NCBI RefSeq assembly: GCF_014195545.1 | Contig: NZ_JACIBX010000001.1 | Span: 330,463 to 394,462 of the forward strand | DNA from: Limimaricola variabilis | GTDB taxonomy: Bacteria > Pseudomonadota > Alphaproteobacteria > Rhodobacterales > Rhodobacteraceae | Length of the DNA stretch: 64,000 nucleotides | Direction of reading: 5' to 3' | Shown here: piece by piece, positions 1 to 7,895 of the stretch | Layout of the letters: every line of letters starts with the position of its first letter | Position numbering within the stretch: the first letter of the stretch is position 1 | Made by a program: the position numbers and the translations under genes | Notes under the pieces: model-generated | What the model saw: the letters and a program-made list of their open reading frames with translations, nothing else | The model's database searches: none | Told to the model about the DNA's origin: nothing

Positions 1-177
1 GCGCCGCGCGTTGAACATGCAGGCCCCGCCCATCCAGGCCAGAGCCACCACCCAGATGGCCGTCTTGAGACCATCGGGCAGCGGGATCGCCAGAAGCATC
101 GCGGCGAAGGGCAGCCACCATGCCAATACGCTGCTGCGCAGCGTCCCAAGGAGATCGTTGGTGGATCTGTCGGTCAT
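1..177 (-). CDS. Small membrane protein at the end of the mer operon (partial)
   Basis: This gene starts with ATG at 177 and runs off the left edge of the window, so only 59 residues are visible. The N-terminus is short and polar (MTDRSTNDLLG), followed by two hydrophobic stretches at about residues 18-33 and 38-55, so it is a small integral membrane protein. It begins 5 bases after the merA stop and is read in the same direction, so it is probably the last or next gene of the mercury operon. I recognise the type as a small protein often found behind merA in alphaproteobacterial mer operons, but no function is established. It is not MerE. Confidence 0.65.
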   Translation of the reverse strand, partial: MTDRSTNDLLGTLRSSVLAWWLPFAAMLLAIPLPDGLKTAIWVVALAWMGGACMFNARR

Positions 178-181
178 GGCC

Positions 182-1597
182 TCACCCCGCGCAGCATGAG
201 AGTGCGGCGACGTCCTTCTCGAAGGTCTGCGCCGCGAGCTTCAGCCCTTCCACGGTGGTGAGATAGGGCATGATGGTGTCGCCCAGCTCCTCGTAGGTCA
301 GCCCGGCCCTCAGCGCCATCGCCGCGGTCTGGATGCTGTCGGCACCCTCCGGCGCGAGGATCTGCGCACCCAGCAGGCGCTTGGTCCCGGCTTCGGCCAC
401 CAGCTTGATCAGCCCGCGCGTGTCCCGCGCGGCCAGCGCGCGCGGCACGGCATCGAGCGGCAGCACCGATGTGACGACCTCGTGCCCCTCGGCCTGCGCC
501 TGCGCCTCACTCAGCCCCACGCCCGCCACCTGCGGGTCGGAGAACACGACCCAAGGCATCAGGCTGTTGTCATAGGCGCGCTCTTCCCCGGCCACGGCGT
601 TGCGGGCGGCGAGCTTGGCGCCGTAGGCCGCCATGTAGACGAACTGGTCGCGCCCGGTGACGTCGCCCGCGGCCCAGACCCGCTCGTTGGCGGTGCGCAT
701 AAGAGCGTCCACCCCGATGCCACCGCGTGCATCCACCGCGATCCCGGCGGCGGCGAGGTTCAGATCGTCGCTGTTGGGCACCCGCCCCGTGGCCAGCAGC
801 AGCCGTTCGGCGCGGAGCGGTTCCGCTCCGGTCACCTGCAGATGCACGCCGTCCGCGTCCTGTGACACGCTCTCATAGCCTTCGACTCGCGCCAGCCGGA
901 TGCCTTCGTCCTCGAGGTAGCCCTCGAGCGCCCGGGAGACCTCCGGCTCGGCTTCGGGCAGCACGCCACGACGGCTCACCAGCGTGACGGCAACACCGGC
1001 GCGGGCGAAGATCTGCGCCAGCTCGACGCCGATATAGCCCGCACCCAGCACCAGCATTGAGGCGGGCAACGCCGTCATCTCCAGCGCCGATGTGCTGTCG
1101 AGCGTCTCGACCGCCTCGATGCCGGGAATCCGCGGCACATGCGGACGCGAGCCGGTGGCGATGATCATCCTGGCCGCGGGGAAGACATCGCCGTCGACGG
1201 TGAGCTGACCATCCGCGTCGAACCGCGCGCGCCCCTCGATGTAGTCGATGCCCTCGTAGCGGCTCAGCACGTCGGCATATTTGGCCCCGCGCAGTTCCTC
1301 GACCAGCGCCTGCTTCTGCGCCACGGTCGCGGCCCAATCGGTGATACGGGCCTCCGCCTCGAGGCCATCGAAACGGCTGGCGGCGCGGGCGTGATGCAGG
1401 CTCTCGACGGCGCGGATCAGCGCCTTGGACGGGACGCAACCGATGTTGACGCAGGTGCCGCCGATGGTGCCGTGGCCGATCAGCGCCACGCGCGCCCCGG
1501 CCTCGGCCGCGGTGATCGCGGCGGAGAAGCCGGCCGAACCGGCGCCGATGACGGCGAGGTCATAGGATTTGCCCTTGGGCGTGCAGCAGTCTTTCAT
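182..1597 (-). CDS. merA: Mercuric reductase MerA
   Basis: Cytosolic flavoprotein disulfide reductase that reduces Hg(II) to volatile Hg(0) with NADPH. The protein has 471 residues. The FAD-binding GAGSAG lies at residues 18-23, the redox-active pair is C49/C54 in GGTCVNIGC, a second nucleotide-binding GAGYIG follows near the middle, and the C-terminal metal-capturing vicinal pair is C468/C469 (SCCAG). There is no N-terminal HMA domain (NmerA), but the N-terminus has its own CC pair at residues 4-5. The start at 1597 has an AGGAAG ribosome site; the longer open frame upstream overlaps merF and is not needed. It is the fourth gene of merT-merP-merF-merA. The C-terminal CC separates it from ordinary lipoamide dehydrogenases. 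Confidence 0.96.
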   Translation of the reverse strand: MKDCCTPKGKSYDLAVIGAGSAGFSAAITAAEAGARVALIGHGTIGGTCVNIGCVPSKALIRAVESLHHARAASRFDGLEAEARITDWAATVAQKQALVEELRGAKYADVLSRYEGIDYIEGRARFDADGQLTVDGDVFPAARMIIATGSRPHVPRIPGIEAVETLDSTSALEMTALPASMLVLGAGYIGVELAQIFARAGVAVTLVSRRGVLPEAEPEVSRALEGYLEDEGIRLARVEGYESVSQDADGVHLQVTGAEPLRAERLLLATGRVPNSDDLNLAAAGIAVDARGGIGVDALMRTANERVWAAGDVTGRDQFVYMAAYGAKLAARNAVAGEERAYDNSLMPWVVFSDPQVAGVGLSEAQAQAEGHEVVTSVLPLDAVPRALAARDTRGLIKLVAEAGTKRLLGAQILAPEGADSIQTAAMALRAGLTYEELGDTIMPYLTTVEGLKLAAQTFEKDVAALSCCAG

Positions 1598-1607
1598 GAT
1601 CTTCCTT

Positions 1608-1844
1608 TCAGCTCCGGCCACGACGCCAGAGCGCGTAGAGCGTGATGCCGATGAACACGGCCAGCGCCGGCAGCAGCACGTAGTCGAGCCAGCCAAGCAC
1701 GGCGGACAGCCCGACCACGCCGAACAGCACCACCAGCAGCGGCGTGAAGCAGCACAGCGCCAGGATCACCGTGCCGATCAGGCCGAATTTCAGCAGACCC
1801 GATCGGTCGGGCTGGGTCTCGGGAGGCTCGTGCGGCCCGCTCAC
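1608..1844 (-). CDS. merF: Mercury transporter MerF
   Basis: Small inner-membrane Hg(II) transporter of 78 residues with two membrane segments (about 18-40 and 47-70). The vicinal pair C31/C32 in the ALCCFTP motif sits in the first segment and is the expected Hg(II) ligand site. The second segment has the family sequence GWLDYVLLPALAVF. The start is GTG at 1844 and overlaps the merP stop by four bases (GTGA), which indicates translational coupling. The Tn-type MerF has a second cysteine pair near its C-terminus; none is present here. Confidence 0.92.
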   Translation of the reverse strand: MSGPHEPPETQPDRSGLLKFGLIGTVILALCCFTPLLVVLFGVVGLSAVLGWLDYVLLPALAVFIGITLYALWRRGRS

Positions 1845-2137
1845 GACCCGGTCTCCGGCGACAGCGCCGCGCCGAAGCCGACGCCATTGACCGCCGAGAT
1901 GATCTCCTCGGGGCCGGTCACGGCATCGTCGTAGCGCAGCTCATAGGTGCCGTTCTCGGAACTGCCTTCGGTGAAGACCATGATCTCGACCGTGTCGATG
2001 CGCTTCAACGTGGTGGCGACGATGTAGCTGCATGACGGACAGGTCAGGCCCGTGACGTCGATCGTTGTGGCGGCCTCCTCGGCCAGCGCGCCGCCCGTCG
2101 TGAGAATCAGGGCAGCGGCAGGAATGAGCGGTCTCAT
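1841..2137 (-). CDS. merP: Periplasmic mercury-binding protein MerP
   Basis: Periplasmic Hg(II) scavenger that hands the ion to MerT. The product has 98 residues with a signal peptide (MRPLIPAAALILTTGGALA) and a heavy-metal-associated fold. The metal site reads LTCPSCSY, a TCxxC variant of the usual GMTCxxC. The start at 2137 was chosen because it gives a clean signal peptide directly behind merT; the longer open frame would overlap most of merT. It overlaps merF by four bases. Confidence 0.9.
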   Translation of the reverse strand: MRPLIPAAALILTTGGALAEEAATTIDVTGLTCPSCSYIVATTLKRIDTVEIMVFTEGSSENGTYELRYDDAVTGPEEIISAVNGVGFGAALSPETGS

Positions 2138-2154
2138 GTCAGGAAACTTCCTTG

Positions 2155-2553
2155 TCAGAATGTCAGGATCAGCGGGGCCACGGCCGGGAAGGCCAGTGCC
2201 AGCAGTACGACGGCGGTGGCGCCCCAGAGCAGCCCACGCATCACGCCTCGGTCGATCGGGCGCGCGCAGGTCCCGCTCCCGCAGTCCTTGGCGGGCACCG
2301 GGCGATACGCGGCCCAGAAACCGTAGCCCAGCGCCCCGGCGGCGAGGCCGAAGGTCAGCCACTTATAGGCGTAGAGCGCCGTAAGCTGGCCGATGAAAAC
2401 GCCTGTGACGCCAAGGCTCACGAGCACCAGGGGCAGGATGCAGCAGGAGGTCATCGCCAAGGCGCCCAGCATCCCGGCCCCGGTGGCGAACCAGCCGCCC
2501 CTCGCCTGAGGCGCAGGCGCTCCGTCCGTCTGCTCTATCTCGATCTCGGTCAT
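2155..2553 (-). CDS. merT: Mercuric transport protein MerT
   Basis: Inner-membrane Hg(II) importer and first gene of the mer operon. The protein has 132 residues and three predicted membrane segments. The first contains C37/C38 (TSCCILP), and a cytosolic loop carries a second pair (CGSGTC) that passes Hg(II) towards MerA. The frame is open up to 2628, but the mer promoter elements lie at 2585-2615, so ATG 2553 is the only sensible start. It gives a leader of about 25 nt. Confidence 0.93.
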   Translation of the reverse strand: MTEIEIEQTDGAPAPQARGGWFATGAGMLGALAMTSCCILPLVLVSLGVTGVFIGQLTALYAYKWLTFGLAAGALGYGFWAAYRPVPAKDCGSGTCARPIDRGVMRGLLWGATAVVLLALAFPAVAPLILTF

Positions 2554-2584
2554 CCCCGGTCCTCGTTGCCGCTCGATGACAGGC

Positions 2585-2615
2585 AAGGTAGGGTCTGTAG
2601 CAACTACAGGATCAA
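2585..2615 (-). promoter_or_regulatory. MerR-type mer promoter and operator
   Basis: Read on the minus strand, TTGATC (-35, 2610-2615) is followed by a 19-bp spacer and TACCTT (-10, 2585-2590). The spacer holds a perfect dyad, CTGTAG-TTG-CTACAG (2595-2609). An over-long 19-bp spacer with a centred dyad is the hallmark of promoters that MerR family activators untwist. It drives merT and overlaps the region in front of merR, so MerR should also control itself. Confidence 0.9.
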
Positions 2616-2626
2616 GGAATTTCTTC

Positions 2627-3058
2627 ATGGAACGCGATCACGCTGGCGCGAGCGAGCTGCGGCGTTCGGATCTGGCCCGCCGGACCGGCTGCAATCTCGA
2701 GACCATCCGCTATTACGAGAGCGTCGGCCTGATGCCGGATCCGCCGCGGAGTGCGTCGGGGCATCGCCGATACGGACCCGCCCATGTCGAGCGCCTGAAC
2801 TTCGTCATGCGCGGACGCGAACTCGGCTTCACCATGGAGGAGATCCGGGGCCTGCTGTCTCTGGTCGATCGCGGCAGCCATACCTGCGCCGAGGTGGAAG
2901 AACTCGGGCGTCATCACCTCGAAGTCGTTCAGGCCAAGATCCGCCACCTGCAGGCCATCGAGGCCGTCCTGTCCGAAACCATCTCGCGCTGCACCGGAGG
3001 CAGCGCCCCCGACTGCCCGCTGCTCGACGTTCTGACAGACCGACCGGCAGTCTCGTAG
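2627..3058 (+). CDS. merR: Mercury-responsive regulator MerR
   Basis: MerR family activator/repressor of 143 residues, divergent from merT. The winged-helix DNA-binding domain spans about residues 11-80 (RSDLARRTGCNLETIRYYES), followed by a dimerisation helix. The three Hg(II)-binding cysteines are C87, C122 and C130, the last two in a CTGGSAPDC loop, which separates it from zinc, copper and cadmium sensors. The start at 2627 is the first ATG after the shared promoter and gives the usual family length; an upstream frame at 2576 would run through the operator. Confidence 0.94.
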   Translation: MERDHAGASELRRSDLARRTGCNLETIRYYESVGLMPDPPRSASGHRRYGPAHVERLNFVMRGRELGFTMEEIRGLLSLVDRGSHTCAEVEELGRHHLEVVQAKIRHLQAIEAVLSETISRCTGGSAPDCPLLDVLTDRPAVS

Positions 3059-3306
3059 CGGCGAGCGAGGCTCGGTCAGAGCGAAGGCCGGGAGATCCGC
3101 CTGACCCGCTTGCAAGCTCAGCAACCGGAGCGCCCCTCCGGGAGGCGGATGCACAGTGCCCGGATCCGGAGCGCAGGGAAGCAGGTATCTGGTTGGGCTG
3201 CATTTTTTCGGCGCATGTTACTACGGTCGGTTGCCATGGCTCGGGCTCGACCCACCTCCTTTGCCATGCGAGGCTTTCGCCTCGAGCCGAAGATCGGAGG
3301 ACGTGA

Positions 3307-4080
3307 ATGCGCAGCAGCGCCAAGGAGATGGTCAGGGAACTCTACGAGGGCCATACGCCCCGCGCGCATCGTTTCCGCTACTGGCTGCTGGGCTTCGATC
3401 TCGTCGCCATCGCCTTCGTGATCATCACCTCCTTCATCTCCTATGGCGGATGGATTCAGCTGATCGACCTCGTCTTCGGCGCGGTGATCGTGGCCGACCT
3501 GCTGGCGCGGATCTGGATCGCCCCGCGGCGGCTGCGTTTCCTGGGCTACCCCACCACGATCGCCGACATGGTCAGCGCCGCTTCCTTCTTCGCACCCTTG
3601 GCCGGTGAGGGCTTCGCCTTCCTGCGGGTGCTGCGGACGCTGCGGCTGCTGCACATGTACCAGACCCGCGACAGGCTGCGGCAGGATTTCGATTTCTTCC
3701 GCGAGAACGAGCAGTTGCTGGTCGCAGCGACCAATCTGGGCGTGTTCATCTTCGTCATGTCGGGGTTCGTCTTCGCCACCCAGCACCGGGCCAGCGATGA
3801 CATCGCCAATTATGCCGACGCGCTCTACTTCACGGTGACGGCGCTGACCACGACCGGCTTTGGCGACATCACGCTTGAAGGGACCGGCGGGCACATGATC
3901 TCGGTCGCGATCATGATCTGCGGGGTCACGCTGTTCCTGCGCCTGGCGCAGGTGCTGTTCCGGCCCAGCAAGGTCCGGCACCCCTGCCCGACCTGCGGCC
4001 TGGTGCTCCATGATCCCGACGCGGTGCACTGCAAGCATTGCGGCACCACGCTCAACATCGTCACCGAAGGCGTCGTCTAA
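3307..4080 (+). CDS. Ion channel (potassium-channel-like) with C-terminal zinc ribbon
   Basis: Integral membrane protein of 257 residues. Three hydrophobic segments lie near residues 27-45, 50-70 and 80-100. They are followed by an arginine-rich S4-like stretch (RVLRTLRLLHMYQTRDRLR), then a pore module: a membrane helix, a pore loop with the selectivity-filter-like TTTGFGDI, and a last helix. The C-terminus is a zinc ribbon with CPTC and CKHC pairs (about residues 227-247). A GGAGG site precedes ATG 3307. The pore sequence supports a monovalent-cation, probably K+, channel of the voltage-gated-like superfamily; gating is unknown. The final 3 bases overlap the stop of the convergent yigZ-like gene. 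A short hairpin, CGAGGC-TTTC-GCCTCG, lies in its leader at 3269-3284. Confidence 0.8.
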   Translation: MRSSAKEMVRELYEGHTPRAHRFRYWLLGFDLVAIAFVIITSFISYGGWIQLIDLVFGAVIVADLLARIWIAPRRLRFLGYPTTIADMVSAASFFAPLAGEGFAFLRVLRTLRLLHMYQTRDRLRQDFDFFRENEQLLVAATNLGVFIFVMSGFVFATQHRASDDIANYADALYFTVTALTTTGFGDITLEGTGGHMISVAIMICGVTLFLRLAQVLFRPSKVRHPCPTCGLVLHDPDAVHCKHCGTTLNIVTEGVV

Positions 4081-4436
4081 CCACGCGGCGCGGCGCGATC
4101 GAGATAGATCCGCACCGCCTCCTGAACATGGCGGAACCTGTCGCCGCCCAGATGCTTGCCGCCGAACCAGCGGGTCACCACGACTAGGTGGTCGTGCAGC
4201 TCCTCGCGCTCGAGCATGCGCAGGATGACCATGCCGGCGCCGGCCTCGCCGTCATCGGCCTTGACCGGCGTGCCATCCGTGATCAGCGCCCAGCTGTGAT
4301 GCGTGGCCTTGGCGAATTTCTTGCGCCGCTGCAAAGATTTGACCAGCGCCTTCGCCTCCTCTTCGGAGCCACAGGGCGCGCCGGACACCGCGTAGCGCGA
4401 GCCCCGATCGGAGATGACGTTCTGCAGGATCTCCAT
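4077..4436 (-). CDS. IMPACT/YigZ family protein (UPF0029)
   Basis: Protein of 119 residues made only of the UPF0029 domain. Diagnostic segments are KFAKATHHSWA, DDGEAGAGMVILRML and VVVTRWFGGKHLGGDRFRHVQEAV. YigZ-like proteins usually have about 200 residues with a second C-terminal domain, which is absent here. Relatives are linked to translation control (yeast Yih1, mammalian IMPACT), but the bacterial role is not settled. It starts 6 bases after the stop of the Crp-family gene and is probably cotranscribed with it. Confidence 0.78.
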   Translation of the reverse strand: MEILQNVISDRGSRYAVSGAPCGSEEEAKALVKSLQRRKKFAKATHHSWALITDGTPVKADDGEAGAGMVILRMLEREELHDHLVVVTRWFGGKHLGGDRFRHVQEAVRIYLDRAAPRG

Positions 4437-4442
4437 GACGCC

Positions 4443-5162
4443 TCAGCAGCGCAGCGGCACGCCGAGAAGGCGCTGGTAATGGGCCTCCGGCACGCCGTAG
4501 AAATCCGCTGCCAGTTCTTCGAGCCCGGCGCGGTCGCGGATCACCACGCTGCCCCGCCGCGACCGCACCAGCCCGTCGCCCTCCAGCCGGTGCAGCGCCA
4601 CGGTAACGCCGGAACGGCGCACACCGAGCATCAGCGCAAGGAACTCATGGGTCAGGTCGAGCTGATCGCGACCGAGCCGGTCCTGGCACATCAGCAGCCA
4701 GCGCGCGAGCCGCACGTCGATCACCGCCTTTCCGTAAGCCAGCGCGCTGTGGGAGAGTTGCACCAGCACCGTCTGCACGTAGCGCAGCAGCCGGTCGCGC
4801 AGCTCTTCGTCCGATTTCAGCGCCATGCGCAGCGCCTCGGCCGGCAGGCGCCAGCCATGCCCGCCGATCTGCATCATCGCGTCATGCACGCTCTCGGTCC
4901 CGCCCAGCAGGAGCATGTGGCCCGACATGCCGTCGCAGCCGACCAGCCCTGCCTCGACCGCGTGGCCGCCCGGCCCGCGCGCCACGACCGAGAGTATCCC
5001 CGACACCGGGAACACGATCTCGTCGATCGGATGCTCCATGCGCTCGACGAACAGGCCCTGCGGCAGATCGATGCGCTCGAGGAGCCCCGAATTGCGGATC
5101 GAATGCGATGCGGCGATGCTGTCGAGGAGCAGGTTGCCCTGTCCCGGTATCAGCCTGTCGAT
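4443..5162 (-). CDS. Crp/Fnr family regulator with apparent ATC start
   Basis: Cyclic-nucleotide-binding-fold regulator with a C-terminal Crp-type helix-turn-helix (LTHEFLALMLGVRRSGVTVALHRLE). The first ATG in frame is at 5039, but 41 upstream in-frame codons (5040-5162) read as a convincing Crp-family N-terminus (DRLIPGQGNLLLDSIAA and on). That stretch holds no ATG, GTG or TTG. A perfect AGGAGG lies 8 bases before an ATC codon at 5162, giving a 239-residue protein of normal family length. I annotate from that ATC. Alternatives are reinitiation at ATG 5039 with a truncated 198-residue product, or a base error in the sequence. No FNR-type cysteine cluster is visible, and the regulon is unknown. 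Confidence 0.75.
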   Translation of the reverse strand: MDRLIPGQGNLLLDSIAASHSIRNSGLLERIDLPQGLFVERMEHPIDEIVFPVSGILSVVARGPGGHAVEAGLVGCDGMSGHMLLLGGTESVHDAMMQIGGHGWRLPAEALRMALKSDEELRDRLLRYVQTVLVQLSHSALAYGKAVIDVRLARWLLMCQDRLGRDQLDLTHEFLALMLGVRRSGVTVALHRLEGDGLVRSRRGSVVIRDRAGLEELAADFYGVPEAHYQRLLGVPLRC

Positions 5163-5176
5163 GGGTCCACCCTCCT
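5160..5176 (-). promoter_or_regulatory. Strong ribosome site in front of an ATC codon
   Basis: On the minus strand AGGAGG (5171-5176) is followed by 8 bases and then ATC (5160-5162), the first codon of the Crp-like reading frame. A GTG touches the AGGAGG directly, but its frame stops after six codons. The spacing favours initiation at ATC. This site decides the start of the regulator gene. Confidence 0.6.
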
Positions 5177-5213
5177 CTCGTGGAAGGCGCGCGCCCCCCG
5201 GCTTGCGCGCATT

Positions 5214-5999
5214 CTACCGAATCCGGTGCGACGGGCCAATGTCGCCATCGCGTCTCGCGACGAGATGCACGCAATCGTAGCTCAGACCGAGCCGTCCATC
5301 GGCCAAGGCGTGCCGTGCGCGCCAGTCCGCCTCGGCCGCGCGCAGCTCGGCCCGGCCCCAGCGAGCCCGGGCATTGCCGGTGACCCCGGTGGCCCGCAGG
5401 TGGCGCAGGAGCTGCGGCAGGTCGTCGAAGCCCAACGCGCTGCGACGACGCTCGACCATGCGCAACTCCAGCCCCGGCGGCAGCAAGTCCCGCCATTCGT
5501 CGGGATCGGCGTAGAAAAGCGGCGCCGGCGCCCCGAGGGCCGCCACTTCGGCGAAGTGGCCTCGACCAAAGCCGCCAAGCAGCAACCGGCCGCCCGGTGC
5601 GAGATGCGCAGCCAGCCGCGCCAGCAGCGCACGGGGATCGGCGATCCACTGGATCGTCGCCCCGGAGGCGATGAGGTCGTACCGCCCGTCGAGGGGCAGC
5701 TCCTCGATCGGCCCGGCTAGAAACCCCTGCCGCGGACCAGGCGGCAGATGCACGGCCGCTTCGTCCACGAGGTCGTTGGCGTGAAACGTTCCGATCTCGA
5801 ACCGCGAAAGCAGCGCGCGAGTGAGCAATCCGGTGCCGCAACCGAACTCGAACACGCGCTCCAGCCGGGGCCCGGCGCCGTCGGCGGCGAGCAGCTCGGC
5901 CAGCCGCGCCGCGCTCTCGGCCTGGACGCGGGCTTCGGCGTGATAGCTCGGCAATCCTCGCCGGAAGGCCCGCGCCACGCGCTCGCGCGGCGCGCTCAT
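5214..5999 (-). CDS. bioC: Malonyl-ACP O-methyltransferase BioC
   Basis: SAM-dependent methyltransferase of 261 residues that methylates malonyl-ACP so that fatty-acid synthesis can build the pimeloyl chain of biotin. The SAM-binding motif FEFGCGTG lies near residue 50, with later class I methyltransferase motifs (DLIASGATIQWI, LAPGGRLLLGGFG). The start at 5999 overlaps the bioG stop (ATGA). BioG immediately upstream supports BioC rather than a generic methyltransferase. It is the last gene of bioB-F-D-A-G-C. Confidence 0.9.
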   Translation of the reverse strand: MSAPRERVARAFRRGLPSYHAEARVQAESAARLAELLAADGAGPRLERVFEFGCGTGLLTRALLSRFEIGTFHANDLVDEAAVHLPPGPRQGFLAGPIEELPLDGRYDLIASGATIQWIADPRALLARLAAHLAPGGRLLLGGFGRGHFAEVAALGAPAPLFYADPDEWRDLLPPGLELRMVERRRSALGFDDLPQLLRHLRATGVTGNARARWGRAELRAAEADWRARHALADGRLGLSYDCVHLVARRDGDIGPSHRIR

Positions 6000-6607
6000 C
6001 CCAGCACCTCGCGCCATCCGGACCAGCGCGCGAAGGGCGCATGCGGCGCGGCCACCTCGCGCAGGGCCACGCCGTCGAAGGCGCGGCGCAAGTTCGCGGC
6101 GGGAAACACGTGGTCCTCCGTGGCGATCACGGCCGCGTCCCAGCGCATCAGCGGCGCCGCACCGCGCCGCTCCACGGCGTTGAGTTCGGCGCGCAGCGCG
6201 GGGATGTCAGGGGCCTCAACCGGCGCCGCACCCGCGCGTACCAGGAACGCGGCCAAAGTCGCATCGTCCAGCCGATCGCAGGTCCGGGCAAAGATCGCCG
6301 GCGGGATGCCGAGGCGCCGGTCGACCGGCACCGGGCTGCCGCAAAGCGCCACATGTCGGTCGAAGATCGGCTCCCTTCCGGCCTGCCAATGCGCGAAAGC
6401 GACCACGCCGAACGACCAAGCGACGAGATAACGCCGCGCGTAGCCGTCGAGCGGCGGCAGATCCGCGTCGAGATCGCGCCAATCCTCGACGAACAGCACG
6501 TCCATCCCCCGCAAATGGGCGACCGGCGCAGGTCCGGCGGCCCAGCCGCCGAACAGCACGACAACCTCCTCCGCCTTTCCGGGACCGCTCAGCCAGCGCC
6601 AGCGCAT
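5996..6607 (-). CDS. bioG: Pimeloyl-ACP methyl ester esterase BioG
   Basis: DUF452-type alpha/beta hydrolase of 203 residues that removes the methyl group from pimeloyl-ACP methyl ester, ending the BioC-protected elongation. Visible motifs are the N-terminal LFGGWAAGP and the nucleophile region AWSFGVVAFAHW with the catalytic serine; a late histidine lies in TEDHVFP. BioG replaces BioH here. The gene begins four bases after bioA and overlaps bioC. Confidence 0.88.
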   Translation of the reverse strand: MRWRWLSGPGKAEEVVVLFGGWAAGPAPVAHLRGMDVLFVEDWRDLDADLPPLDGYARRYLVAWSFGVVAFAHWQAGREPIFDRHVALCGSPVPVDRRLGIPPAIFARTCDRLDDATLAAFLVRAGAAPVEAPDIPALRAELNAVERRGAAPLMRWDAAVIATEDHVFPAANLRRAFDGVALREVAAPHAPFARWSGWREVLG

Positions 6608-6611
6608 CGGA

Positions 6612-7895
6612 TCAGAGCGCTTCGGCCAGCCGCAGCATCGCCGCGCAGACCCGGTCCAGCTCGTCCCCGGTCAGGATGTAGGGCGGCATGGCATAAATGT
6701 TGCGCCCGAAGGGCCTCAGCCAGACGCCGGTCTCGCGCGAGAGCGGATGCGCGGCATCGGCGCTGATCGCGTGATCCATCTCGATCACCGCGATCGCGCC
6801 GAGCACACGCACATCCGCCACGCCCGGCATGTCCCGCGCCGGCGCGAGCCCGGCCTCCATACGTTGCGCGATGGCCGCCACGCGGTCGCGCCATGTTCCG
6901 TCGGCCAGCAGGTCGAGGCTGGCACAGGCCGCAGTGCAGGCCAGCGGGTTGCCCATGAAGGTGGGGCCATGCATGAAAAGCCCCGGATCGCCTTCGCCGA
7001 TGGTTCGCGCCACCCGGCCCGAGGCCATGACGGCGGCGAAGGAAAGATGCCCGCCGGTCAGCGCCTTGCCCAGGCACATGATGTCGGGGACGACTCCCGC
7101 GAGATCGGCCGCGAAAAGCTCCCCCGTGCGACCGAAGCCGGTGGCGATCTCGTCGAAGATCATCAGGATCCCCAGCTCGTCGCAGAGCTTGCGCGCCCGG
7201 CGCAGATATTCGGGGTGATAGAAGCGCATGCCGCCGGCGCCCTGCACCACCGGCTCCAGGATCAGCGCGGCGATCTGGTCGCCATGCTCGTGCAGCAGCC
7301 GCGACAGCGCGGCGATGCCATTGGCCTCGTCATCCTCGGGCCAGTCCTCGGCAATGGTGATCGGCGGGCGCGGCGCAAAATACTGGATGTTGAGCGCGCC
7401 TTCGAACAGGTGGTGCATGCCGTTCACCGGGTCGCAGACGCTCATCGCCTTCCAGGTATCGCCATGATAGCCGCCGCGCGGCGTGGCGAAGCGGGTCCGG
7501 CCCGGGAAACCGGCGGCGAGCTGGTGCTGCACCGCCATCTTCATCGCCACCTCGACCGCGACCGAGCCGCTGTCGCAGTAGAACACGTGGTCGAGCCCCT
7601 CGGGCGTCATCGCGACCAACCTGCGGCCGAGTTCGACCGCGGGGCGATGCGTGAGGCCGCCGAACATCACATGCGGAAGGCGGTCGATCTGGGCGTGCAT
7701 CGCGTCGGTGATCGCCGGGTGACGATGGCCATGGATCGCGCACCACCAGGACGACATCGCGTCGATCATCTCGGTGCCGTCGTCGAGCGTGATCCACGCG
7801 CCCTCGGCACGCTCGACCATGTAGGTCGGCCCCGGCGCCATGACGTTGGTATAGGGGTGCCAGAGATGGTCGCGGTCGAAATCGGCGTCGGTCAT
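6612..7895 (-). CDS. bioA: Adenosylmethionine-8-amino-7-oxononanoate aminotransferase BioA
   Basis: PLP-dependent class III aminotransferase of 427 residues that converts KAPA to DAPA using SAM as amino donor. BioA-specific features are [14 protein letters not shown] near residue 50, the PLP-lysine region [15 protein letters not shown] and the late [15 protein letters not shown]. The start at 7895 overlaps the bioD stop (ATGA). The same frame stays open upstream through bioD, but that part is not coding. Confidence 0.95.
   Translation of the reverse strand: MTDADFDRDHLWHPYTNVMAPGPTYMVERAEGAWITLDDGTEMIDAMSSWWCAIHGHRHPAITDAMHAQIDRLPHVMFGGLTHRPAVELGRRLVAMTPEGLDHVFYCDSGSVAVEVAMKMAVQHQLAAGFPGRTRFATPRGGYHGDTWKAMSVCDPVNGMHHLFEGALNIQYFAPRPPITIAEDWPEDDEANGIAALSRLLHEHGDQIAALILEPVVQGAGGMRFYHPEYLRRARKLCDELGILMIFDEIATGFGRTGELFAADLAGVVPDIMCLGKALTGGHLSFAAVMASGRVARTIGEGDPGLFMHGPTFMGNPLACTAACASLDLLADGTWRDRVAAIAQRMEAGLAPARDMPGVADVRVLGAIAVIEMDHAISADAAHPLSRETGVWLRPFGRNIYAMPPYILTGDELDRVCAAMLRLAEAL

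Noticed and set aside
1-3058. The mer operon as part of a transposon
   Set aside because: No terminal repeats, transposase or resolvase are visible; the left side is cut by the window, so transfer cannot be judged.
3173-3208. A possible merR terminator ending in six T
   Set aside because: The stem is only four base pairs plus a mismatched extension, too weak to call.
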